Below are positions 1 through 7,000 of a stretch of 8,066 nt of DNA, one piece after another (the stretch's first letter is position 1; every line of letters starts with the position of its first letter). The DNA comes from Candidatus Anaerobutyricum stercoripullorum (GTDB taxonomy: Bacteria > Bacillota > Clostridia > Lachnospirales > Lachnospiraceae): the NCBI GenBank assembly GCA_019114885.1, contig DXEQ01000066.1, positions 1-8,066 on the forward strand, read 5' to 3'. Under the pieces are notes generated by a model. It searched no databases and was not told the origin of the DNA. It saw nothing but the letters and a program-made list of their open reading frames with translations. Position numbers and translations under genes: made by a program.

Positions 1-395
1 TAATCGATCCGGGAAAAGAGTTCCTTTTCCATAAAGTACGCCAGCTTATCCGTAAATGTACCGTCCATACTTCCCGGGAACACCCGGTTTAAATTCTTGC
101 CGTCCTCTCTGGATACGCTGACCGTCCGGGCACGAAAACCGTTCACGTTCACAATATGAATCAAAATGAGGATTCCCCTCACATCTTTTGGTTCCAGTTC
201 CCGGGCAAGCCCTGTCACACATTCAATGCCCACATACTCCGCATTGTGAATACTACCGGTAATGAGCACGGTATCGCCGTCTTCCTCCCCATAAATAATC
301 GTGGCCGGAAGGCCTTCATCGGTAAACGGAAGATCCAAAAATCCGCTGATTTTCTGACCTTTACGTACTGTGAAATTTGCCAAATGAAATTCCAT
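1..395 (-). CDS. M14-type zinc hydrolase, succinylglutamate desuccinylase/aspartoacylase-like (N-terminal part)
   Basis: Only the first 131 residues are in the window; the gene runs off the left edge. ATG at 395-393 is preceded by AGGAGG (408-403) with a 7-nt spacer, which fixes the start. Residues 43-58 read VLITGSIHNAEYVGIE. H50 and E53 fit the HxxE zinc pair of the AstE/AspA branch of M14 metallohydrolases. Residues 83-87 (NVNGF) and 101-108 (NLNRVFPG) match the substrate-binding asparagine/arginine block of that family. The third zinc ligand and the catalytic glutamate should lie beyond the edge. Family members remove an acyl or amino-acid group from a small amide or peptide, usually in the cytoplasm. 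No signal peptide is seen. The substrate cannot be read from this fragment. The nearest element upstream on the same strand is a cobalamin riboswitch about 350 nt away, which may regulate it. The family call is firm; the substrate is unknown. Confidence 0.85.
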   Translation of the reverse strand, partial: MEFHLANFTVRKGQKISGFLDLPFTDEGLPATIIYGEEDGDTVLITGSIHNAEYVGIECVTGLARELEPKDVRGILILIHIVNVNGFRARTVSVSREDGKNLNRVFPGSMDGTFTDKLAYFMEKELFSRID

Positions 396-431
396 ACAAT
401 ATCCTCCTGTAAAATTACACAAAAATATACT

Positions 432-480
432 TCCTGATCATGTACAGACATGCAAAACACGAGCTGCTGCCATATCAGGA
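432..480 (-). promoter_or_regulatory. Hairpin in the hydrolase leader, just before the ribosome site
   Basis: TCCTGAT (432-438) and ATCAGGA (474-480) form a perfect 7-bp inverted repeat. Stacked inside it is a second perfect 5-bp stem, CATGT/ACATG (439-443 with 448-452), closed by a 4-nt loop. On the minus strand the structure ends 23 nt before the AGGAGG of the hydrolase gene, so it would sit in the 5' leader. It could influence translation or message stability. No U-run follows it, so it does not look like an intrinsic terminator. The repeats are seen directly; any function is inference. Confidence 0.4.
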
Positions 481-605
481 CATACTTTCCCTGCATATCA
501 TATAAAAAAGTATTATACATAAGATATACAAAGAAAACGGTCGGGCGCTCTTCTCATATTACGCACCGATATGAAATTATAAAAGGGGTAAAAACATGAA
601 AATAC

Positions 606-706
606 ATTCTAAGACCTTACTGCATATCAGAAATACTGGAGGCAGCAAGCTGTTATAAAAACACAGTCTTAGAATTCTTCCTGAGAAACGGAATAAGAAA
701 TTCTAA
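606..706 (-). promoter_or_regulatory. Overlapping inverted repeats able to form two exclusive hairpins in the leader
   Basis: Three segments share one sequence. In minus-strand order they are A (706-699, TTAGAATT), B (676-666, containing AATTCTAA and then GAC) and C (615-606, GTCTTAGAAT). A pairs with B over 8 perfect bp. B pairs with C over 10 perfect bp (675-666 with 615-606). The two pairings use the same bases 675-669 and so exclude each other. This lies 40-140 nt after the cobalamin riboswitch on the same strand and could be part of its expression platform. A T5 run (659-655 region) follows segment B, but the A:B stem is AT-rich and weak as a terminator. The repeats are certain; the switching role is inferred. 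Confidence 0.4.
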
Positions 707-747
707 AGATATATAAAATTATACACCGTCTGTCGACCGCAGACCGA

Positions 748-942
748 TGTAACATCCCTGACAAGCAGTTCTCCTGACTTCGGCTTAGCGCCGCTCTGCG
801 CCTTCCCGGAGAGCGTCCTCCCCAGTGGCATGTGCAGACGGCAAACCATTCACAGTGACGGGATCGTACCGGACTCGCACCGGTTTCTCTATTAATCCTT
901 GCGGAACTTGCCGGACTGTGCAACTTTCTATGAAATTACCTT
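748..942 (-). promoter_or_regulatory. Cobalamin riboswitch
   Basis: Read on the minus strand, the conserved blocks of the cobalamin (B12) riboswitch occur in the right order. They are CCGGTGCGAGTCCGG (883-869), CCCGTCACTGTGA (862-850), GCCACTG (829-823), GGAAGGCG (806-799) and the B12 box with core GTCAGGAGAACTGC (778-765). The outer P1 stem may be GTAA/TTAC near 940 and 750, so the ends are approximate. The class senses adenosyl- or other cobalamins and usually represses downstream genes when the vitamin is plentiful. A promoter lies directly upstream at 983-955. No Shine-Dalgarno and start codon follow at once, and no strong terminator is evident, so the mode of control is unclear. The next gene on this strand is the M14-type hydrolase starting at 395, not a recognisable B12 synthesis or uptake gene. 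Confidence 0.93.
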
Positions 943-954
943 TATCGCAACAAA

Positions 955-983
955 ATTGTAGCACGTATCGCGGTTCATGTAAA
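955..983 (-). promoter_or_regulatory. Sigma-A-type promoter of the riboswitch transcript
   Basis: On the minus strand TTTACA (983-978) and TACAAT (960-955) are separated by exactly 17 nt. Each box matches the vegetative consensus at five of six positions. Transcription would begin near 948, a few bases before the riboswitch aptamer. The position fits the aptamer so well that the call is fairly secure. A second perfect TATAAT lies upstream at 1003-998, but it has no -35 box at a normal distance. Confidence 0.7.
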
Positions 984-1043
984 CTAGCATTCCCATTATT
1001 ATAGAAACTCGACAAAAAATCATATATTTTATATCTTTTCCGG

Positions 1044-1113
1044 GGTAAAAAAATGTAAACTCAGTATCTATTTTTGCATACCAGAACAAAATTTGTTTTG
1101 GTAAAAAATGTAA
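1044..1113 (+). repeat. Pair of direct repeats GGTAAAAAA(A)TGTAA
   Basis: The near-identical sequence GGTAAAAAAATGTAA occurs at 1044-1058 and again, one A shorter, at 1100-1113. The start points are 56 bp apart. The second copy overlaps the right arm of the palindrome and the spacer of the candidate promoter of the DUF4097-kinase operon. A related, less exact copy (GGTAAAAACATGAA) lies at 587-600. The repeats could be binding sites of a regulator, or A-rich spacer sequence similar by chance. Confidence 0.35.
1079..1103. promoter_or_regulatory. Palindromic candidate operator
   Basis: Arms of 12 bp (1079-1090 and 1092-1103) flank a single central A and are complementary at 11 of 12 positions; the exception is G1084. 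The right arm covers the -35 box of the candidate promoter at 1098-1126, the usual place for a repressor or dimeric regulator site. The site lies between the divergent riboswitch unit and the DUF4097-kinase operon. The binding protein is unknown; no regulator gene is in the window. Confidence 0.45.
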
Positions 1114-1126
1114 TAAGCTATATTTA
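1098..1126 (+). promoter_or_regulatory. Candidate promoter of the DUF4097-kinase operon
   Basis: TTGGTA (1098-1103) and TATATT (1121-1126) are 17 nt apart. They match the vegetative -35 box at four of six positions and the -10 box at five of six. Transcription would start near 1133 and give a leader of about 165 nt that contains the hairpin at 1227-1261. The palindrome overlapping the -35 box supports a regulated promoter. Confidence 0.45.
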
Positions 1127-1226
1127 CCATCTTTTGCAATGCTGCGGAAATTCTCTCTTCAATCCCCAATTTCACGTTGCCTAATCTTACTTTCTATTTT
1201 ATAATATTACTGTTAATAGGCTCTTT

Positions 1227-1261
1227 ATCTTACCCGGTTTTTCCAGCCTGTCGGGTAAGGT
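1227..1261 (+). promoter_or_regulatory. Leader stem-loop upstream of the DUF4097 gene
   Basis: CTTACCCG (1229-1236) and CGGGTAAG (1252-1259) are a perfect 8-bp inverted repeat. It extends outward by a G-U and an A-U pair to a 10-bp stem with a 15-nt loop. It ends 35 nt before the chosen ATG and 23 nt before its ribosome site. No U-run follows, so it is not a standard terminator. It may act in message stability or as a protein-binding site. Its presence also argues that this stretch is leader rather than coding. Confidence 0.45.
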
Positions 1262-1284
1262 TTCATACATTTTCAAAAAGAATC

Positions 1285-1290
1285 GAGGGA
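1285..1290 (+). promoter_or_regulatory. Ribosome site that fixes the DUF4097 start
   Basis: GAGGGA lies 6 nt before ATG 1297. The alternative in-frame TTG at 1177 would add 40 residues with a hydrophobic stretch, but it has no ribosome site and would read through the leader hairpin. The ATG is therefore preferred. Confidence 0.65.
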
Positions 1291-1296
1291 ATCATT

Positions 1297-2115
1297 ATGA
1301 ACAACGAACACATTTCTATTCCAAAAAAGCTTCAGAAGGAAGCCGACAATATCCTCTCCATGGATATCTCCACCGTAAAGAATCTGCAGCTGGGATATCA
1401 TGGGGAGACTATTTTTCTGCACCGGTCTGCGGACGGGAATTTTGTGCTGAAAGAATACATCGGCGGACTTTCCGGCTCGGAATATTACGCCAAGGTAACC
1501 GCCAACCGCATCAAGACCACCATCCGCTACGGCCGCAGAGAGGAAGTCAACCGGGAGACTTATGTGGAGGTCTTTCTGCCGGAGAGCTGGCATGGTGAGC
1601 TTCAGATTTCCAGCCAGTACGGACACATCATCGCGGAGGATGACTGGTCCTTTGACCGGTTTGCAGCTGAGACCATGGAAGGCTCCGTTTCACTCTCCTC
1701 CATCCACGCACCGCGCATCCGCATCAGTTGCCCGGTGGGAAATATTTATCTTGAGAAGGCGGAAGGATTTGTAGATCTGCACACTGTTGCCGGAAGCATC
1801 TTCGCCGGGGACATCGCCGGCGGCGCCAAGCTTGAGACCTCTGGCGGACCGATCTCTGCCGTGTTCACTGCCCTCAATAACATCGTGGAATGCAACACTC
1901 TAAACGGACCGATCGAGCTGACCCTGCCGGCGGATACCGGCATCAACGTGGACGGCATCTCCAAGACCGGAACCATCACATCGGAGATCACCGGGGTTAC
2001 GGTGGCGACCAAACCGGGCAACAAGCAGGTTGTCACCGGCGTCATCGGCCAGAAACCGTTCCAGAACGTGCGCATCTCCACCATCAACGGAAATGTGTGG
2101 CTGCGGCAGGCATAA
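1297..2115 (+). CDS. DUF4097-family beta-strand repeat protein
   Basis: The product from ATG 1297 has 272 residues. The first 80 or so are hydrophilic and mixed. From residue 87 (ETYVEVFLPESWHG) the chain shows the pattern of DUF4097/LiaG-like proteins: short alternating strands separated by small turns, with recurrent G-S-I/V steps such as GSVSLSSI (129-136), GNIYLEKAEG (148-157), VAGSIFAG (164-171) and the final ISTINGNVWLRQA (260-272). Such domains are expected to fold as a beta-helix-like stack. Their biochemical role is not known; some lie next to envelope-stress regulators. With this start there is no signal peptide or membrane segment, so a cytoplasmic location is likely. A TTG start at 1177 would add a hydrophobic leader and change that. 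The gene is followed 12 nt later by a sensor kinase, so the two are probably co-transcribed and functionally linked. Confidence 0.85.
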   Translation: MNNEHISIPKKLQKEADNILSMDISTVKNLQLGYHGETIFLHRSADGNFVLKEYIGGLSGSEYYAKVTANRIKTTIRYGRREEVNRETYVEVFLPESWHGELQISSQYGHIIAEDDWSFDRFAAETMEGSVSLSSIHAPRIRISCPVGNIYLEKAEGFVDLHTVAGSIFAGDIAGGAKLETSGGPISAVFTALNNIVECNTLNGPIELTLPADTGINVDGISKTGTITSEITGVTVATKPGNKQVVTGVIGQKPFQNVRISTINGNVWLRQA

Positions 2116-2127
2116 GAGGATAGTACC

Positions 2128-3798
2128 ATGAAAAAAAGCATCTTTCGGTGGCTTGGCCCCGCCATCTTTCTTCTCACCTGCGCAGGAGTCGTCTGGTTTC
2201 TACATCTTTTTACGATAGCAGATGAGAACATGACATACATCAACTGGGATTCTTCCGTGCAGATCATGGAGGATGGCTCAGAAGTTCCTTTTCACACAGA
2301 TGAATACAACAATATGACCGACCTGTCCGGCACGTATCGGTTTACCGGACAAATTCCGGCGGGATTGCCGAACGGTTCCCTGCTTTTTGAGGTGTCCGGT
2401 CTTTCCCTGACCCTGCAGTTAAACGGCACGGAAATCTACCGGTCTTCCTCTGCCTCGCCGCAGAATCTGGCATTCATGCCACAAGCCACGATACCACTGA
2501 CAGCCGATACCTCCGGCACTCTGGTCATGACCTGCGAGATTCTGGATTCCACCGGTACCATGTTTCCGCCTTTGCTTCGATACATACCGATGGGGATGGA
2601 GGAGATACAGATGACCGCGCTGTCCAATCGCGCCGCCTTTCCGGCCGGCGCTGCCGCCCTGGCTTTGGTGCTGGCTGTGGGACTCTTCCTTCTGAGTCTG
2701 ACAGTGCAGCGCACGGACTGTAGCCTGCTTGCGCTGATTGGTGCGGCGGCCGGTCTGATCTCGCATCAGATTGGACAGGAACAGGGCTCTTATTTCCTTC
2801 CAAATGCCGTCTACACTTTCTTAAGCCGGCAGGAAATCAGTCTGGCAGTCATTGGTCTTCTATTGCTTTATCTGTTTTTAAACAAAAACCGGCAGTTTTT
2901 CCGTTATCTCGGCATCGTCTCTGCCTGGAGCGCCGCCGCTTTAGTCCTGGCATATCTTCTCTCCATGTTAAGAGAGGGAGACCTGTACCGGTATATCAAC
3001 AATGCCTTATCCACACTGGCATACACCGGACTTTACAGTAACCTTACTTACTGGATCACCCTCTGGCTCACAGTAGTGTGTATCCTGATCTCTGCCTACG
3101 GCACGGTCCGTTCTTTCGTCCGGCAGCAGGCAGAGCTTGAGAATCTGCAATTAAAGAATCAGCTGACTGTCAACAGCTATCATGCCATCGAGGAGAAAAT
3201 GCGGGAAAGCGCCGCAGTACGTCACGAGATGAAGCACAATCTGATTGCCCTTGATTCTCTGTGCGTGAAAAAAGATTACAGCGGCGTACACGAACTGCTT
3301 CAGACTCTGCTGAAACAAAACGCACAGCAGACACGGGTACATTTTACAGAAAATGTTACAATCAATTCCATCTTGCAGGACGCCTCTGTGCGCGCAGCAA
3401 AAGCCAATATTCCTTTTGAAGCAAAGGTACATGTTCCAAAAGATCTGTCCATCCCGGAACAAGATCTCTGTATTCTGTTGATGAACATGCTGGATAACGC
3501 ACTGGACGCCTGCCTCAGGATTGAGGACCCGCAGAAGCGTTATATCCGGTTCCGCTGCAACAGTAAGAACGAATTTTTCGCCATCCACTGTGAGAACTCC
3601 TTCTCAGGAGAGGTGCACCGGGATAAGCGCGGAAAAATTATCAGCATCAAAGAAAACTCCTGTTTGCACGGCTTCGGCTTAGCACAAATGTCTGCCATTG
3701 CTGAAAAATATCACAGTCTGCTGGACATCAGCTATGAACCAAACAGAAGCTTTCACATAAAGACTGCGTTAAAGCTGCCAGATCGCAGCGATACATAA
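2128..3798 (+). CDS. Membrane sensor histidine kinase, GHKL/AgrC-like
   Basis: The product has 556 residues. One membrane segment (about 11-30) is followed by an outside domain (about 31-165) with a beta-rich, 7TMR-DISM-like look, for example GTYRFTGQIP and LTLQLNGTEIYRS. About six more hydrophobic segments follow between 170 and 325. A coiled-coil linker (about 328-362) leads to the phospho-acceptor motif AVRHEMKHNL, with H366 as the likely phosphorylated histidine. The ATP-binding part shows an N-box, NMLDNALDAC (453-462), and a G-box, HGFGLAQM (514-521). This is the reduced set of motifs seen in AgrC-type HPK10 kinases. The kinase presumably senses an extracellular or membrane signal and phosphorylates a response regulator, often of the LytTR type. 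No regulator lies next to it; downstream is a terminator and a convergent gene. AGAGGA (2114-2119) serves as the ribosome site and overlaps the stop codon of the DUF4097 gene, which suggests coupled translation. Confidence 0.9.
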   Translation: MKKSIFRWLGPAIFLLTCAGVVWFLHLFTIADENMTYINWDSSVQIMEDGSEVPFHTDEYNNMTDLSGTYRFTGQIPAGLPNGSLLFEVSGLSLTLQLNGTEIYRSSSASPQNLAFMPQATIPLTADTSGTLVMTCEILDSTGTMFPPLLRYIPMGMEEIQMTALSNRAAFPAGAAALALVLAVGLFLLSLTVQRTDCSLLALIGAAAGLISHQIGQEQGSYFLPNAVYTFLSRQEISLAVIGLLLLYLFLNKNRQFFRYLGIVSAWSAAALVLAYLLSMLREGDLYRYINNALSTLAYTGLYSNLTYWITLWLTVVCILISAYGTVRSFVRQQAELENLQLKNQLTVNSYHAIEEKMRESAAVRHEMKHNLIALDSLCVKKDYSGVHELLQTLLKQNAQQTRVHFTENVTINSILQDASVRAAKANIPFEAKVHVPKDLSIPEQDLCILLMNMLDNALDACLRIEDPQKRYIRFRCNSKNEFFAIHCENSFSGEVHRDKRGKIISIKENSCLHGFGLAQMSAIAEKYHSLLDISYEPNRSFHIKTALKLPDRSDT

Positions 3799-4007
3799 TG
3801 ATATCTTAATGCAACCTGGCATATCTCTCCTTTTCCGGAAAAATGAAGTAAAGAAGTAACTGCCATAACTTCTTTGATTCCAGATTCTCCGATGTCCAGC
3901 TCCACCGAACCGGGCACAAAGATTGTATCTCTGGTATTGGAAAAGGAATCATAGCCGATGGCAAAGGTATCTTTGCTGTCCGTCTGATTAAAAAACACGC
4001 AGGGCAC
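3753..4007 (-). pseudogene. Possible gene remnant between the kinase gene and the terminator
   Basis: On the minus strand an open frame of 84 codons runs from within the terminator hairpin to 3753, overlapping the last 46 bp of the kinase gene. Its middle part (for example DTFAIGYDSFSNTRDTIFVP and VELDIGESGIKEVMAVTSLL) has the residue mix and codon use of real protein. The frame has no ribosome site. Its only start would be a GTG inside the terminator loop, and an in-frame stop lies upstream at 4043-4041. It is best read as the tail end of a former gene, left after a deletion, or as a chance open frame. I do not recognise the family. Confidence 0.25.
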
Positions 4008-4031
4008 ATCATAATACCCTGCGTGTTTTTT
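3990..4031. terminator. Bidirectional intrinsic terminator
   Basis: Perfectly complementary 15-nt arms (3990-4004 and 4017-4031) enclose a 12-nt loop. The stem core is CACGCAGGG/CCCTGCGTG, with A6 on the left side and T6 on the right, so a U-run follows the hairpin in both directions. It lies 191 nt after the kinase stop on the plus strand and 67 nt after the stop of the giant repeat protein on the minus strand, and fits as a shared terminator of the convergent units. Confidence 0.92.
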
Positions 4032-4098
4032 ATTATTTGTTTATTTGGATAACAGGAATAACAATTTGTTTTTACTTGCTTCTGCGGGCTGCCGCAGA

Positions 4099-7000
4099 TT
4101 ATTTTACCGTCACCATGATCTTCTTGCTGGCGCCGTTCTGTGCCACTGCCCAGACTGCTGTCTTTCCTCTGCTCTTCGCCCTGATCACACCTTTTTTGTT
4201 CACCGTGGCGATGGTCTTATCCTCGATCACGTAGCGGATCTCATCGGTGTGCTGCTGGCAGATCCGGTTCGGAGGAAGGATCACAGATGCCTTGATCTTC
4301 TTTTTCTTTCCTGTCTTCACGCTGATCTTCGCCTTCTGCACTTTCACCTTCACCGGGTTCGCGTATCTGCTGCTGCCGCTGGTGATGGCGTGGATGACCG
4401 GCGTCTCGCTGATCACAACACGCTTGCCGTCCACCAGCTTGAATGCCCTGATCTGGTATTTGTACCAGGTGGCCGGTTTCAGCTTCTTATGTGTCCAGCT
4501 GGTCTTTCCGGCAGGGAGGATCGTCTTTACTTTCTTCACGGCCAGCTCCGCCTTCTTGCTCCTGGTGTTGCAGGCGTCCGCCATGATGATATATCCGTCC
4601 GCGCCTTTCACTCGCTTCCAGGAGATGCGGTTCTTTGTCCTGCCCGCCTTGATTGGTCTGGCCATCACCGGTTTCGGGAGTGCTTCGACGCCCTCGGTGT
4701 AACTGTGGCCGCAGCGGCTGCAGGTGTAGGTCCGCACGCCCGCCTTCCGGGTGGTCGGCTCTGTGGTCACCGTGCTTGTGTACAGGTGTCCCTGTGCCGG
4801 GATCGCTGCGCCCTTCTTGAGGACGATATCGCAGTCTTTACAGCAGGTATCTCCCGTGTAGCCGTCCGCGGTACAGGTGGCTGCCTTCGCGCCGCGGATC
4901 TCCGTATTGATATGATCCGTCATGGCAAATCCGGCTGATACGGTAAGTTCTCCTTCGACCGTCATGGTCAGCTCCACGCTGCGTCCCCGGTTCTCGCCGG
5001 CCGGCACGCTGCCGATCTCTTTGCTCTGGTCCGCATATGCAGCCGCGTCCTTGCCCCAGGCGTCAAAACGATAATGTTTCTCCGGTGCGGCAGTAAATGT
5101 GATGGCTGTTCCTTCGGCAACGTTGTCGCCGTTTTGGATCACATTTCCTGCGGCGTCACGGGCGGTCAGCTTTCCGTGCTGCGGGCTTTCCATGGTGACG
5201 GTGTAGTAATTGACCGTATCCACGATCAGTTTCAGATCACTTGTGACATTTTGGATTGTCACGAGACAGCTTCCATCCGCGTTCTTCTTATAGGAAAGAA
5301 TATTCTCATCCTCTCCGCTCTTTGCGCCGGAGAGTGTCTTTGCTTTCAGTTCCTCTTTGATGATCACGGATTCCTGTTTTTCATCCTCGTCGCTTTCCGG
5401 CGCGAGACGGATATCAGTGATCCACTTGCCGTCGGCCGGTGTGACAAGGAAGGAAACGTCGCCGTTTGCCCGGACGGTATTCTCATACTCCGGTGTATCC
5501 GGCAGCACATCCGGTGTTACCTTCTGTTTGGTGATTGTATAATCGTTCGTTCCGTCCGTGTCGATGTCATATCCTTTTTCTTCCGGAACCCCATATGCCA
5601 CGATTTCCCTAAAAGTAACAGAAACCGTCATGCTCTTATCCACTTTCTCCACGAGAAGTGAGTTATCCAGTCCCAGTTCGCGTCCGGTGACTGTCTCCAC
5701 ATTTGCATCATCGTATTCAATCGTCCATGCATCAATCATCATGTTTTCCGGAGGCTCCACTTTGAACAATACGTTCTTGCCCGGCAGAATCTGTCCCTCT
5801 GTGCCAATCGCATTGATTGAATCATAGGCATCGTAATCGTTGCCGGAACCGACACGCACGGAAGGGTCGCAAGTATCCTCGTATGCATCCGGCACATCAA
5901 ATCGCACATCCACAAGCACTGCCGGAGCAAATGTAGCGGTAATCTCCTGATTCTCTTTCACATCATCAATCGTAAATGTGGTAGAATTCGCATCCTTACC
6001 GTTCCATGATTTCAGATAACTGTATTCATTTTCCGGAGTCGCTTTGACAGTCACTGTACTGTGGCGGGTCACTTTGTAGACACCGCTGCCTTCTGTGCCG
6101 CTGCCATCTGCGGTGACCGCACCCTCTCCCGAATCTTCCGGCTGAACTGCTTTGCCGTTCACCAGAACCTGCAGGCTTCCGCTGCCTTCTCCCTCTTTCG
6201 ATACTGTGATGTCATAAGAAGGAATCTCCTCAAACTTCACATAGACATTCGTGACATCATTTAATCCATCAAGAACATACTCATTCTGCTCGTACTTCGT
6301 CCCCTTTATTCTGGTTTCGTCTGTAAATGTATCCGCACTGGAATACCAGCCTTCCACCAGATATCCTTCTGCCGGTGCTGCCGTGAAGGTCACCCTGCTG
6401 TTGGAAGGAATCTTCTCGCCGGATGTGAGCACATCGTCTCCCACCTTCGCGGTGAGCATTCCCATCTTTCCATCGGCACTGATGCTTCCAAAGTTCAGCG
6501 TATAGCTGCCCTTCACCTCAAAGTTGGCCGTCAGTGAGACATCGCCGTCCACCGTCAGAGTCAGTGGGGTTTCGCTCAGCTGCTCTTCCGGCACGGTCGC
6601 CCCGGTCACCGTCCAGCCTGCAAACTTCATGCCGTCATTGGCTTTGACGATAAAGGTCAGCTCTCTGCCGCCTCTTACCTGGTCGCCGCTGGTCACATCC
6701 ACCTGATCTGTGGTATTCTCTGCCGTCACGATTCCTCCCTCGGCAGACCAGCTTACCGTGTATGGAATCCGGTCAAAGACTGCCTGCACCTCGGTGAAAC
6801 CGTCGGCCGGGATTGTCACAGTATACGTTGCTCTATCAGCGCTGACGCCGTCAGTCACATCAGAACCATTCATCCGCCAGCCAACAACTTCATATCCATC
6901 CGCTGCCTCTGCCGTAAATGTAATCTCTGCATCCGTGCCCAGTGTAGTACCAGAATGGAAGACATCTCCTGTACCGTTATGCACTGCTGTCACAACGCCG

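Noticed and set aside
215..520. Minus-strand frame of 101 codons overlapping the hydrolase start
   Set aside because: It is out of frame with the hydrolase, whose motifs (HNAE, NLNRVFPG) and ribosome site define the true frame.
998..1003. Perfect TATAAT on the minus strand
   Set aside because: No acceptable -35 box lies 16-18 nt upstream; the promoter at 983-955 fits the riboswitch better.
669..1015. Open minus-strand frames of 76 and 84 codons
   Set aside because: They run through the conserved cobalamin riboswitch and have no ribosome site; the RNA structure explains the sequence.
3831..3842. 12-bp perfect palindrome TTTTCCGGAAAA
   Set aside because: It is short, has no nearby promoter, and similar CCGGAAAA words occur elsewhere in the window.
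3850..3875. 8-bp inverted repeat AAAGAAGT/ACTTCTTT after the kinase gene
   Set aside because: The stem is AT-rich and no U-run follows; the strong terminator is at 3990-4031.
4045..4938. Long plus-strand open frame opposite the giant protein
   Set aside because: It is the shadow of the minus-strand gene, with low-complexity composition, no ribosome site, and a start close to the terminator. Other plus-strand frames across 4247-7669 are rejected for the same reason.
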